Below are positions 1-11,575 of a DNA stretch of 64,000 nucleotides, in pieces. Below the pieces are notes generated by a model. That model did no database searches. It had not been told where the DNA came from and saw nothing but the letters and a program-made list of their open reading frames with translations. The DNA is from Cyprinodon diabolis. Its lineage: Eukaryota; Chordata; Actinopteri; Cyprinodontiformes; Cyprinodontidae. The DNA lies in the NCBI GenBank assembly GCA_030533445.1, contig CM060065.1, positions 51,157,964 to 51,221,963 of the forward strand. The letters are read 5' to 3'. The position numbers and the translations under genes are program-made. Position 1 is the stretch's first letter. The number at the start of each line of letters is the position of its first letter.

Positions 1-1579
1 CGTCTACATGTCATAATTACATTTAAATACTTCCTTCTTTCTCTTGCAGAGGCTTGCGGCAGACTTCAGTGGAGTCTATTTATTCCAGCTCTGCTTTCTT
101 GTGGACTTTATTAGTTATCAACAAGGCTCGACACACTCGCAGTAATCCGCCGAGTCCAACAGGCATTCTCAGTTCAACCGTGATGAAGAGGAAACGCTGC
201 TGGAAGGAAACCGGCGGTTTATGAATATGAGACGAGAGAGAAGAACAAATTTTTGTTTGTTTGTCCGGTGTGTCTTCCCATAATGCCACAAACTTAACAA
301 GAGGAAAACTTGCAGCTGAAAGGGGAGAAAAAAAAGGCTTTCAAGCAAACAACTGAGCTTCCGTGAATGTTTAATTAATCAGTAGTGACAAAAGGGAACA
401 ACAGTCAACAAAGAGATGCCGATTTCCATTTCTTATGCATTATTCCCGCTGGCAAATCACAGAGTGCTGTCAGCTGCCACTTTGCTACCTACCCCGTCTT
501 CATGGTTGTCTCTGCTCGGCGCTGGCAAAAACCCCTCAGAGAGCCAGAGTTCTGTTCAACTCGAGATCCAAAGCCTTGAGCAGCGGGGATCGCGTAACAG
601 AGTTCAGACAAAAAGAGTTCACTGTTTCTCTGTGTTTACATGGATACTTTACAGCATCTTTTGTTCCTTTTTGCCTCCAAAACAGCAGCAGCTAATAAGA
701 ATCAGCCACAGGCGTCAGGAGGAGCTGGAGCTAAATCAGCATCACCTGGTTAAACCAACTCAAAAGGCTGCTCGATACAGATGGGATTTGCCCAAAACAG
801 ATTCCATTATATACCTAACACCATCTGCCCTTGCATGTTATGTCAGCTCCATGACAGGTTACAAGAGGTAGCTCAATGGAGAAACACAATAACAACCACG
901 TAATGCCAGACAACAGACCTCAGCTCTCTCGCTGAGCTCCTCGAATGTCAAAACCACATAAAGACACACTCTGATCTCCTTTTTGCTGGTGATGGAAACA
1001 TTTTCCCAAAAGCCCCCCTGCTGCTTCAGGGTCAGCACTGAGGTTATCCTAGATGAAAAAAAACACAGCAAAATGATCCACTGACATGAGTTCTGCCACT
1101 CGCTTAGATCATCATCACACCGCACTCTTGTTAATGCAGAAATCCAATAGATGAGAGTAGAACAATTCATTAAGAGCCAGTACAGTAGAAGAGGATAAAG
1201 TAGCTTGTATTCTACTTTATAGAGCAGCTGTTTAATGGTACTACATAGCTATCACCATCATTTAAGTTGCTTTTCCATAGACCTCTCACAGCTTCTTAAT
1301 ATATGATACAGACAATCTGCTATTTTGTTGCTGAGTGCTGACAATACAAACTCCCTTAGTTCAGATGGAGAAAAAATGTTCATTGAGCCACTGCCAGCAC
1401 TGTTGCCAACTCTTCAGCTAGGAAAGTCACCATTAGCTGTCCTATAAATCACTAAATGATGTCATCACATCATTTGCATATTTGGTAATGCATTCATCCA
1501 GCCGTAGGAGAGAGGCAAAATAGTGATTAAAACGTTCTAAAGATGTATGTCTATAAAATAATTGATAGTTTCAATAATA
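1..1579. other. Intronic sequence, nothing recognised
   Basis: No exon, RNA gene or transposon with readable ends was found here. Short open frames on both strands lack domains and splice context. A pyrimidine run followed by CAG near position 50 resembles a splice acceptor, but no credible coding exon follows it. Confidence 0.5.
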
Positions 1580-1607
1580 GGGAGTGGTGGCCTAGTGCTT
1601 AAGGCAT
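1580..1607 (+). repeat. Possible tRNA-derived SINE head
   Basis: The stretch GGCCTAGTGCTTAAGGC resembles the A-box part of a tRNA-derived SINE and resembles the heads of the SINEs at 41497 and 59922. No B box follows, because a hAT element begins at 1627. It may be a SINE interrupted or truncated by that insertion; this is a weak call. Confidence 0.25.
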
Positions 1608-1626
1608 ACAATGGAAAAATAATATC

Positions 1627-2795
1627 CAGTGTTGTGCCTGAACGCGTTCACTGAACGAAAGTTCATGAACTCGTTCATACTTTGGGCGAACGTGAACTGA
1701 ACGTACTGCATTACTGCCTGATGAACGTTATTGTGAACTCGTTCATTCTGGTGTCTGTGAACGGCTCGCTCTCTCAGTTCAACTTCGTTCAATAGGTTGC
1801 CAGATTTCTATAGAGCCCTCCAGGCGAAACCCCGGCTAAATCACACCGTAAACAGGCCTTAATATGTTGCGGGAAAACACCCAATCTGGCAACACCAGCT
1901 ACCAGTGTCGTAGCCTACAGCCGCGTGCGTCATCAAAACAAAATGCAGCGTGGAAGCCAAAGCAGCATGGAGGCGACCGTGGAGGCGACAAAGCAGCAGT
2001 ATGATCACTTAAAACAGTTTTATGACCAGGTGGTCGGTGAGGATGATGGCAACAATCTTACATTTCTCTGCAAACTTTGCCCGCCGGCTTTCAGTAAAAA
2101 AAATCCGCACTTCAGTAACCTTAAATTCCTACCTCAGCCTGGTCCCTCAGTTTCTGTTAGTAAAATGTTCTTGAGGGTTTTACTATTCATGTAACTTGTT
2201 TGTTAAACCTGCCTGGTATAATTTTCCAGGATTCCAGTATTCCTTTTTAGTATGTACTGAAATGGAATTTCAAATTGGAAAAAATATAAAAAAACAAAAA
2301 CATTTGCACCTTAAAGACTACTTTCCTGTTTTATTTTTAATAATTCCTCATAAAAAAGACCATTCAAGCAGCACATTTTTCCTGATGTTTTTGAGAATAT
2401 ACTGTAGGGGTGAAAGCTGCAGCTGCTACTAGTGTGAAGTGAATGGACAGCAACAAAGCGTTAAAGCAACAATGGGGAAATGCTGTCCCCTCAATGCTAA
2501 TGTAAACCCTGGTTGGATAAGGATTCAAAACTGGATATGAAGATGAAATCTGACGCACAGTTTCAGAGTTACAACTGATAAACTAATTGCTGTCTGTGGT
2601 TCTACTGTAGGCTACAATATGATGTAATTGAGCAATATATGAAAAAAAAAAGAACTATGAACTAGTTCATTTTTTGGAACTGTGAACTTAGTTCAAAATT
2701 TTGAATTATGAACTATGAACTGAACTAGTTCATTTTAAAATGTGTGAACTGAACTTTGAACTAGTTCACGTAGAAAGAGAACTTTCCCAACACTG
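1627..2795 (+). mobile_element. Non-autonomous hAT transposon with broken transposase exon
   Basis: The element starts CAGTGTTG and ends CAACACTG, the terminal pattern of many hAT elements. Its subterminal regions are crowded with GAAC/GTTC motifs in both orientations (1640-1795 and 2650-2780), which are likely transposase binding sites. The flanking octamers ATAATATC (1619-1626) and AGTATATC (2796-2803) match at 6 of 8 positions, consistent with an old 8-bp target duplication. The interior holds only the start of a BED-finger transposase, so this is an internally deleted copy. Confidence 0.7.
1943..2194 (+). pseudogene. hAT transposase N-terminal fragment (partial BED finger)
   Basis: The frame opens at ATG 1943. 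Near residue 45 it encodes LTFLCKLCPPAF, the aromatic residue plus Cys-x2-Cys half of a BED zinc finger, the DNA-binding module at the N-terminus of many hAT transposases. The His/Cys half that should follow is missing: after the lysine-rich stretch the frame runs into unrelated sequence and stops. No RNase-H-like catalytic domain or C-terminal dimerisation domain is present inside the element, so no active transposase can be made. The frame has the same left-to-right orientation as its hAT host (1627-2795). The BED assignment rests on the CKLC motif and the hAT context; without that context it would be an anonymous short frame. Confidence 0.5.
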
Positions 2796-2803
2796 AGTAT
2801 ATC

Positions 2804-3507
2804 CTTGCTCAAATAAAAAAAAATTAAATATGTCCAGATTCACAAAATCTGAATTTAATTACTTGTTATGACCTTATTATTTTATGTTGATGTAAACACT
2901 AATTATGTATTATTGTTTTTAGAATCGCGTGACCATGCATAAAAACTCAAAGCTTTCAAGCTGTTCAAACTATAATGGTGGTACTTATCTGTACAAACGT
3001 TTAAGTTCATTTAGAACTCAAAGAAGAAGCCGCTGAAATACAATAAATCTTGCAATACTGACATAGGAAAGTAAAAAAACTGAAAGATATCTATTCTGAT
3101 GAGAGGTTGAAGAGCATTACACTCTTGGGTCTTAATCAAATCTACTACAAAGAGAAGAGCTGTGAGATCTTTTCCAAAAACCACGGTGGAAACAAAATTG
3201 CACAACAGTGAGCCCAGAGGAAGAGCTGATGACTTTTTCACTACTGACTGTGAAATCTGCATGGGGTCTGCTAGCTAACAGAATGTAGAAAACAGTGAGG
3301 AAATGCAGTCCAAGTTATAAAAATTTGGATTCAAGTGTTGTGGAAAAGAGGAAGCATGAGGACTGAGCGTTCAAGATGTTTTACAATTCATCCAACTATT
3401 AAAGAAAGAAAATACTGTTCTAAACCCTATTTGTGTCACATTGTTTTAACCATTAAAGCTGTCCCTACCCCCACCTATTGATGCAACATGCTCCTCTATA
3501 GATTAAT
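2804..3507. other. Intronic sequence, nothing recognised
   Basis: AT-rich sequence between two hAT insertions. No exon, RNA gene or repeat with readable ends was seen. Confidence 0.45.
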
Positions 3508-3515
3508 CCTTAAAT

Positions 3516-4172
3516 CAGAGGTCTTCAACAGGGGGTCCGCGACCCCTAAGGGGTCCCCAGAGGTACTGCATGGAGGTCGCGAAAGTTTTGGTTTATTAGA
3601 CTTTTATTTAATATTCATCCTGCAATTTTTTCCACTAATTGAACTGTCTTTAAATCCACATTAACATGAATTCAACAGACTGTAGTAAACAGATAAATGG
3701 AGGCAGAAGATGTCTTTCAGTCATCAATGCCAGTGGTGGTTCTAGACCAAATGTACATGGGGGCCAGGATTCCATAATTTTGGAATTTTATATATTTTTG
3801 ACTTAATTTAACTTAAAATTACATTTTTCTATAAAATCTGAATTAGAACAAAAAAAAACACGATGCATTCAGGATTAAAAATTAGAGGAATTTCTTTTGA
3901 AAAAAAGAAAACTGGGATCCAATCTCAATACGACACACAGGAGCTCTTTCAAGCTGGGCACCGTTTCCTTCACAACACCTGTCCCGTCAACCAGGAATCA
4001 GAAATACTTTAATAATCCCAGCGAGAAATTACTTTCATTACATTACTCCATCGAGTGACTATAGGACCAGTTTGATAGAACACTATTTTATACAATATAT
4101 ATTTAGGGGGTCCCTGCTCCATCTCACCATAAGTTTGGGGGTCCTTGGCCTGGAAAACGTTGAAGACCCCTG
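3516..4172. mobile_element. Non-autonomous hAT element (657 bp) with perfect 8-bp TSD
   Basis: The left end CAGAGGTCTTCAAC and the right end, which reads CAGGGGTCTTCAACG on the minus strand, form hAT-type terminal inverted repeats. The element is flanked on both sides by the identical octamer CCTTAAAT (3508-3515 and 4173-4180), the 8-bp target duplication expected of hAT insertion. The interior is AT-rich and non-coding, so it depends on a transposase from elsewhere. Perfect duplications suggest a fairly young insertion. Confidence 0.88.
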
Positions 4173-4491
4173 CCTTAAATGATCTTCCTCTTAGATAGAA
4201 TTTCTGTTACATTCATTGCGATGTTGTTGAAACCAAGACACTAAAGGATCATTTTTTCAGGTGAACAGAAGTTCCTCATTCAGTCCCAGCCACAAGAATC
4301 AGCCTTAAATCAAACAGGAAAATTTGAAACTGCTTCTGAATAAAATTGAATCTTAGATATTAAAAATACATACAGACATGGACAAAGTAATTCAATAAGA
4401 AAAAAAAAGAAAATGCAATGGTCATAGAAATAACGTGAATCAGGTAATTATGAATAACATTTTTATAAAAATGAACCAATAAAACTCCCCT

Positions 4492-4519
4492 TGTCTGTCT
4501 GTCTGTCTGTCTGTCTGTT
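4492..4519 (+). repeat. (TGTC)n microsatellite
   Basis: About seven tandem TGTC units. The sequence that follows (to about 4640) has short matches to the 3' UTR of the L2 element at 24560-24640, for example ATCTGTTAGTTCAA, so the microsatellite may lie inside an old L2 tail. Confidence 0.75.
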
Positions 4520-4640
4520 CTCCAATTCTGGAATATCTGTTAGTTCAACAGATAACCTTATGTCCTCTGTGCTTATTCTCATCATATTAGCTGACTGGTC
4601 TGATCTTGTTTGGTTGCGTTCCTGGAGGGAAATGGTTAAT
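4515..4640 (+). mobile_element. Possible L2 LINE 3' UTR relic
   Basis: This stretch aligns by eye with the 3' UTR of the L2 element at 24565-24660: both have TGTTCTCC, then ATTCTG, then ATCTGTTAGTTCAA, then a CT-rich run ending in TTCCTGGA-like sequence. No ORF remnant or tail is visible. Confidence 0.3.
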
Positions 4641-5320
4641 AATCTAGGTCCAGAAAGTAAAAACCCTTCTTAGTTTGCTTTCATCCTGTTCATTAAACCA
4701 GGTGATCAACCCCCAGTCTGTGTTTTGGAGGTTAAAATATAAATGTTGGAACTAATCTCGTCCATGATTTTTACTTTGTGGATCTGGATTATCCAGATCT
4801 TAGTTTTTCAAACTAACTTTTGTAAAAAAAACAAAACAAAAAAATAAAGTAATCAGTGGCTTAAAGCATCTTGCAGTAGAATTCATACCCTAATTAAATG
4901 TGCTGATGACTTCGTAATGTCTGGAATGTTGCTGTGTATATCTTGCATTGTTGATTCTTAATAAGAAATCTGCGACATTTTCGTCATGCTTTGCTCATTT
5001 GCATTTCTTTCTACTTAAGTTGTTTACAGACATTCAACTTTGAAATGGTTTTTGATGCTGACCCCAGTTGTGAGGTCACAGCTCTGGGTCTGTGGGTTCA
5101 AATCGAAGGGATTGGATCTTATTCATCATTCATGTATTTCAGCTTGCCCAAAATGCTCATCACAGACATGCATGTAAATAGGCACACTTGATTCCTCTTG
5201 TCTGATTCTCTCATTATTTCTGTTAGATAGCCCATTAGAGATCAGCCGTCTTGGAAATCTCTCACTCTGATTAGGCCGCTGTGAGAGGCAAAAGGTTAGA
5301 AATGAGGTCTGTCAACTGTG

Positions 5321-5326
5321 ACTTAC
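5321..5326 (-). other. 5' splice donor of cadherin exon
   Basis: On the minus strand the exon ends ...GTTG and is followed by GTAAGT, a consensus donor. The exon thus ends one base into a codon (phase 1), as expected for this cadherin exon. Confidence 0.93.
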
Positions 5327-5621
5327 CAACAGCAGACATTTCTGGAACTGACGCACGGTATGGGCCTTCAATGAACTGCGGTGGGTTGTCGTTTATGTCC
5401 TGGACTTTGATGATGAACTCAGACGGCGGCTCCAGAGGCTCGTCTGTGTCGGCGTTAATGACCTGGGCTGTTAGCGTGTACTCTGCTTTCTCCTCACGGT
5501 CCAGCCTCTTCATGGCATGAATGTCACCTGTTAACTCATTTATGGCGAAGATGGTGCCTGCCCCCTCGCCTGCCAGAACATATTTGATGTTCTTGTTGCC
5601 CACATCCAAGTCTGTGTGTAG
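5327..5621 (-). CDS. cdh8: Type II cadherin, EC1-EC2 junction exon (CDH8-like)
   Basis: Internal coding exon of a classical type II cadherin, a calcium-dependent homophilic adhesion protein of the plasma membrane. It is 295 bp, starts in phase 0 and encodes 98 residues plus one base. Residues 1-74 are the body of EC1 after its strand-swap segment, with LDREE at 40-44 and [11 protein letters not shown] at 63-73. DINDN at 75-79 is the interdomain calcium-binding linker, and VPEMS at 92-96 opens EC2. The tryptophans that drive strand swapping would be on the preceding exon. [22 protein letters not shown] and PLEPPSEF are closest to CDH8 from memory; CDH11 and CDH24 share much of this, so paralogue assignment is less sure than the family. 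The exon has clean AG and GTAAGT borders and no stops. No other exon of this gene was found in the window. Confidence 0.93.
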
Positions 5622-5640
5622 CTGCAATCAAAAGAACAGA
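5622..5640 (-). other. 3' splice acceptor of cadherin exon
   Basis: On the minus strand the sequence TCTGTTCTTTTGATTGCAG precedes the exon: a short pyrimidine tract and a consensus CAG acceptor. Confidence 0.92.
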
Positions 5641-5667
5641 GGTAAAAGGTTAGGAAGATGTTTTGAA

Positions 5668-5796
<129 letters not shown>

Positions 5797-6044
5797 CTTA
5801 ACTACTTCAGAAAATGATTTCATGGTGAAGTGTCGTCAATTAGCATTCTGTACAGCTTCAACTTTTTCACCTTCAGTAATTTGACGACTATGATAAATTC
5901 ATTATAGGTTTAAGAGTTTATTATAGAATGTTGGTAAACCATTTAAATGACGACCAAGCAAGAATGAAAGCTGTATCCAGGCTTCTTTCCTGTGTAACCA
6001 ACAAAGAGTTTTATTTCGTAAAGCAGACACCCTGTCAACATTTA

Positions 6045-6300
6045 TGGCTTTCCTTTTTGATAAAGCCTATAGGTAGAGTGGCTCAGGTTCCAATGTCCTC
6101 CAGGCCTAGGCTGCCGGAGAACATTGGGACAACTTTCGATTACTCTGCAATTCAACTCTGCAGTATATGTTAGGTCAAACCCTAATTTTAAGCTCGCTCT
6201 GCCTTTTCTTGTCAGAGTAGCTCCATCAGGGCTCCTAGCTCGAAACATCAGCTGGGCTGCTATCAACAACTTTAATTTTGAAGGATTGAGTAGAGCCCAT
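6045..6300 (+). mobile_element. Diverged L2 LINE fragment (ORF end and 3' UTR)
   Basis: The first codons read FLFDKAYR then stop, matching the C-terminus of the L2 ORF at 24467 (FLFDKAYS). The following GTGGCTCAGGTT, TCCTCCAGG-like stretch, CAGAGTAGCT and GAAACATCAGCTG match the 3' UTR of that element in the same order. It is a 5'-truncated, diverged copy of a related subfamily. Confidence 0.65.
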
Positions 6301-6487
6301 TATTTAGTGCTTAGTCATGTTTGTCCCCTAGACATAGCTATAGAAGAAGCTTTTACTTTGACCAAATGCTCTCTTTAACCCTCTGTACATGGAAATCAGC
6401 TCAGAGCTCATCTGCCTGATTGTTTCTTTCCTACACAGAAAAGGTAACAGTAAATTAGCTCACTGTATGTATTGCTGATGTATTTAA

Positions 6488-6785
6488 AGGTATTGATTTT
6501 TGCGAATTTTTGAAAAGACCCGCCCTCTCCACTTTTTGAGCAAAACGCACATGCACAACCCTGTACCCGCTCCCAAGAAGGAACGCCTTTTAAACGCTTG
6601 CTGTTTGCAAGCTTATTTTTCAAAAGAAGATTTGAAATTTTTCCACTATGTCAGATTCACGACCAGTAACTGGGGACAAGCACGTTCGACAGCCTCACGT
6701 AAACATATCACCAGAATGATTGACAACTAGGAGAACCACTTATTTTAATGATCCACCTGGAAAAAGGACATCCTCCACTATACCT
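6488..6785. mobile_element. Possible TTAA-flanked small DNA transposon
   Basis: A 298-bp segment bounded by TTAA on both sides (6484-6487 and 6786-6789), with inverted ends AGGTAT. TTAA duplications are typical of piggyBac and Kolobok elements. The inverted repeat is only about six bases and no second copy was seen, so this could be chance. Confidence 0.3.
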
Positions 6786-6789
6786 TTAA

Positions 6790-8928
6790 GCAAATGTAGG
6801 TACATCCTCCTCTCCAACTATAGCTTGCTCTGGTGCAAGCCAACAGAACTGACAAAGACTCCTGAATAAGTGTTGAAACAATTGCCTTCCAATTTCGGTC
6901 TGTTTTGTGGTTGCCATGACCCAGATGACTGAGAACTGACACAGGCAATAATTGATACAGAAATTCAAGATCTACAAATACAGATAGATAGATCTGTACC
7001 TGTAGCCCCCAAAAGATAATTCCAGCAGAAGCTGGACAGTTTGACATTTTTTTCTTTGTGCATTTTCTTCTTAACATTTGCTCTCTACTTTCCTCTTCAC
7101 AACTGATCTCTACGTTGTGTTGTCCTCTCAGACAAAATTGTGTTTATAACGAGAAAACGATATGAAAATCTGGACATTCAATGCTGATGACTTTTTTTGT
7201 GCTATTTTATGCATATTCAGTTGAAGTATTTGACATAGGTGTAATACCTTATGGTTGCTGCTGCTCCTTTGCTGGAAGTAGTGTTGCCTAGATACTAAAC
7301 ATGGCCCAACATTGCTTCGCTTAGCTAAATGAGGCCCACTGGGGACAATAAGTTTATAAGTAGCGCAGGAAATGGACCAAAGCCGACATAGTTCCTCGTT
7401 GTACATCAAAAAAAAGCGTCATACAAACATGCAATACTAGGTAAAATGCTACCTGAAGTGTAGAACTCACGGAAAACAGAAGCTGGTTGTGGTCTGGATG
7501 CAGAACTTATTAGAAGGCAAGAATCAAAGGTACATTTCTTTTCTAAGGATGAATCTATCCTCATTCATTTCCTCAAATAAGTCCAAAAGTCAGTGGATGG
7601 TGCTGCATACTCCTCATTATTTTTGTCATTATGGTTTCATTAGTTCAGTAGAGCTGCATTACATGCTAAGCTGAGTGGTTAGATCCCACTCGCTGCACAG
7701 CCTGGTATAACTAATGAGCCTGACAGGGCTATCTATGTAAGGCTGCTCAAACACACGAGGAGGAGAAAGCCTAAGCTGTAGGGTTTAAAAAAAGGAACTT
7801 ACAGGAGAAAATGCAAGAAGAAAACATAAGAGGGAGGTGGGATACAAAAGCAAAGAAGTTTGATTTTATTCATCCAAATACATATAGCTCTTCTCATATA
7901 TGCCTCCTGTTCCATGATGCGAGTGATTGTCAGAAGAGGGGAAGACCGGGCTCCGGGTTTCTGGCTTCGGTTGCCATTACTCGTCATTTCTGTCTCTATT
8001 TTTGTGAACATACATGTTATCTGAAAGACATGCTTTCAAAAAGCTCACAGGCATGAATCAAAACATCTGAATTCAGCAGCTTCAATTTCATTTCCCAGCC
8101 AGTGTTTCAGCAGGGATTCCTGTGGGAGCGTAGCTGGGATGCGGAAAAGAGAAGCAGGGATCTGTCGGCAAAAATCCCGTCCCCTCAAGCCCTCCCCGCG
8201 CGACGTTCACGCAGGCCAGCTTTTGTGTGTTTGCCGTCTCCGAGGTGTTGTTTGAAGACACTGACAAAGCATATTCGCTTAAATTGTCACACCTTGCACT
8301 TTTGTTTTCCTAATTGTGCCATCATTTCACATGAATGATGTAGCTCATTAACACAAATGCCTTACAACATCCTGCATACTGAGAAACTCCAAATGAGCTC
8401 AAATTAATGATGGTCTGTCATTTTTAACCCCCTCTTTTATTCTGTTTGGCTACTTGCATGTAATCTAATATTTACAACTCATACCTTCAATGAAGGGGTT
8501 CTGTTAGGATGGTAACACAGTGCTGAACACATACCCTGCTGCAAAAGTATACCTATGAGTTCAGATTGTGTATACTGTATGTATATAGATTGATCCTTTG
8601 CAAGGTTTTTAAACACTTTTTTAAGGCATTAATCTCTCTCACCCTGTTTATAAAGGTTGTTGCCTCTGAGACTAAAATAATTGCTCGTTCCACCCAATTA
8701 TTCCCATCAGAAGCTTTTGATAACACTCTTTCACATCGTTGTTTACGGTTAAACTCAAGTACGGACTTCAACGAGGACTCTAAATAACCTTTATTTAATT
8801 TTTCTGAGGCAAACTAGACTCGCTAGTTTCCCTCAGATCATTGTGTTCTTGGATCAACCAAAGGGTACTTGAGGTCATAAACTGCTGACAATTAATTATT
8901 TGACAATGAATAGTTGACGGGGGTTGGC
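6790..8928. other. Intronic sequence, nothing recognised
   Basis: No exon, RNA gene or repeat with readable ends. A GC-richer patch (about 8110-8240) has no coding signature. Short open frames lack domains or splice sites. Confidence 0.45.
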
Positions 8929-8942
8929 GGGGGGGGGGGGGG
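8929..8942 (+). repeat. G14 homopolymer
   Basis: Fourteen consecutive G, preceded by GGGGGTTGGC. Such runs are length-unstable and a common place for assembly error. Confidence 0.9.
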
Positions 8943-8959
8943 CAACTGGGTATTTTTTA

Positions 8960-9330
8960 TTTACTTTAATGCTGAAACAATGATTGGGATTAATTGTGAT
9001 TGATCGAGTATTGAAATAATCATAAACAAACTTAATAATCGATTGAGACTCTAAAACATGTCTTTAGCTGAAATAGTGACCTATTTAGGGCAGTAATTAT
9101 ATCAAAACTGTAAAAAATATATATATAAACATTTTGCAATTAAGATAAAAAAATAAAATGTTTTGTCTGTCAATATGTTCTATCCAGAACTCAAGTGGAA
9201 ATGTTTCAGGTTCACTTGGTTTCATTTTGCACAAAGTCTTCTTTAAGGAACCTTTAGATATGCCATTATAAATTTAAAAAGTTAATTGACAGATCAGTCA
9301 ATTTGTTTAATAACCGTTAGTTGCAGCCCT
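8960..9330 (-). mobile_element. Probable hAT-like element fragment
   Basis: The right end reads GGGCTGCAACTAACGGTT on the minus strand, a terminus seen in many vertebrate hAT elements. Inside are ATTAATTGTGATTGATCG and TAATAATCGATTGAG, the AT-rich ATTAATCGA-type subterminal pattern of that group. A matching left end and an 8-bp duplication were not found. Confidence 0.4.
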
Positions 9331-9961
9331 CATTTACTTCTTTATCTAACTTTCTCATTTATTGCTGCATGTGAAAAATTTTTACAAGCTGCATAAATAC
9401 CATTTATTATAATTTTCTCTTCATAATTGTCCTTGCAGTATTATGATAGACATCCACTGACCCCCATCCCCACAAAATAGTTTGGCAACTGATGCAATTT
9501 ATTTCAGTTTATGAAGTCGCCCTGTTAAAGTTCACAATGCTCGATGAGCTGCTGGTGAAGAAAGGAAAATTATGCAGCTCAACAGCCGCTCCGTTACTTT
9601 GATATATAAACAGTGCCCCAGCTGTCATCTGAGGATCAAGCCGCAGGTACAGCCTATCTTTGGGTGGCTTCAACCTATTCACAGCCTGCTGTTAGCGCTA
9701 AACAAAAACCTCTATGTATCTGTGCTCAATGTAGTTATAGTTAGGAACACACAAAAAGAAGATAAAAATGCATTAATACAAGCAATAAATGAATGAAACC
9801 ATATGTATTATAAATAAATAATTATTTTATTTTTATGATTTTCGTTCATTAGCAATTATTAAAGTCATATTCTTACTTCATGATCGTATGTTGAAGATAT
9901 GCTTATTTATTCATTTTTTTTACCTCTCTGCCTAACAAATGATCATATGTATATATATGTA

Positions 9962-9992
<31 letters not shown>

Positions 9993-10167
9993 CTATATAT
10001 ATTAAACACTAATAAATAACGCATTTTATCTCACGGCAATTAAAAGACAATTCAACCAGATCATACAGTCAGATTGGTTCAGTGCTTTATATGTAAGGAA
10101 AACCAGCATATTGCATCGACTCATTGACTCTTCAGCAATCCCTCACACACAATTTACAATTTTTTAA
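9331..10167. other. AT-rich intronic sequence with TA-rich simple repeat
   Basis: No gene seen. The section 9948-10004 is an alternating TA/TG microsatellite that can form hairpins. The rest is AT-rich and unremarkable. Confidence 0.5.
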
Positions 10168-10435
10168 ATTTAGTTTATTTATATAGTGCCAATTCACAAC
10201 ACATGTCATCTCAACGCACATTAAAGTTTGCACATTGATTCAAAATCGACTCACTGACTCAAATGCAATCCCTCACAGTAAGCATGCTTGTAGCGACAGT
10301 GGAGAGGAAAAACTCCCTTTTAACAGAAAGAAACCTCCAGCAGAACCAGGCTCAGTGTGAGCGGCCATCTGCCGACTGGGGTTCAAGGAGACAGAAGCAG
10401 ACATAGAAAAAGAAGCATAGATACAAAAGTTGAGT
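10168..10435 (-). mobile_element. L2 LINE 3' end, inverted
   Basis: This is the reverse complement of the 3' UTR of the L2 at 24880-25193. It includes the tail region (TTTATTTATATAGTGCC, then AATTCACAACACATGTCATC) and, further in, ACTCCCTTTTAACAG and GAACCAGGCTCAGTGTGAGC. No coding part is present, so it is a short 5'-truncated copy. Confidence 0.85.
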
Positions 10436-11567
10436 TGTAAATAATGTAAAGTAAGTGGATTTCCATGCCTGGCTCGTCAGTTCACAGTAGATCCCAAAAG
10501 TCTGTATGGTTCCCAAGATGTACTTGACAAGCATGATAGGGATCTTGGTCTTTGTTTAGCTCAGCATTCTGTTTGCCACAGAACTCAGCGATTGACAGCC
10601 TTTTAACCTATTTTCCATCTTAATGATGAACAATACACACTTACTTAACTATGTCACTTCTTGATGAGGTCCCATTGTTCAGTGTTTAATTTCATTTAGT
10701 TATCAGATTGTACTTGAGTGAAATTAAAGTAATGGGATCTGGGTGAGGCTGGAAAAACTGAACCTGAATGTTTGTTGAACACCCGTTAACATGATGGATA
10801 AAGTTATGGATTTACATCTGACCAAGATGGTTTGGATAAATTGTTAGTCTGTTATCTCCTTTACTCAGTCTCAATTTGTCTGTTAATATGGTACAAATCT
10901 TAACAATTGGAAGTAAGTAATTCTTAACGATCTTTCAAAGGTAAAACGTTGGTTACTGCCAAAAAATACAACCAGTATTGACAAAGCATTCAATGAAATA
11001 AGCCTTTTTTTAATACATCTTGAGGCTGGAAGAAAGTCCCAAAGGTGCTGAGAGCGGCGGACAGATTCTACATTAATATTTCTTTGAACAAGCCTAATCT
11101 GCTGATTACTCTCTCAAGAGAGCTGATTTGCAAAACTTTAATTGAAATAGGTTTGTTGTTTTTAACGTCAAATCTGAAGTATTGAGTTTAATGCTTCTGT
11201 TATTTTTCTTTATATTAAGGACTCATAGTTTTTTGAAAAGTGGATATTTTAACCTCTAAGGTTTGAAAACCAATTATCCTGAGACTGAAATGTCTTAGCA
11301 GTTGAATACTATTAAATATTTATAAGCATTTGTAAACAAAACAAGTCACAAAGATCACCAAATACATAAGTTCTGATAAAGTTAATTGATTAAAAATATT
11401 TTTGCTTTGTTGAATCACTGAGGTAAATAGTTATCTCTTGCACACGGACCTGTAAAAAGAGATAAAAAAATTGTACTATCCACAAATACTTCTAAGAGAT
11501 GCGATAATAATGGTCCACCTTCGTCGACCTTTTCAGTCAGACATTAGATCATCCCATCCAGCTATGC
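10436..11567. other. Intronic sequence, nothing recognised
   Basis: AT-rich sequence between an L2 fragment and a hAT element, with no exon or repeat boundary visible. Confidence 0.45.
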
Positions 11568-11575
11568 TCCAGGTC

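Noticed and set aside
35..60. A splice acceptor and exon at the very left edge
   Set aside because: The pyrimidine-CAG pattern is not followed by a frame with a domain or donor, and it lies on the strand opposite to the cadherin gene.
9948..10004. A replication origin or a promoter in the TA-rich tract
   Set aside because: An alternating TA/TG microsatellite with no supporting motif or adjacent gene.
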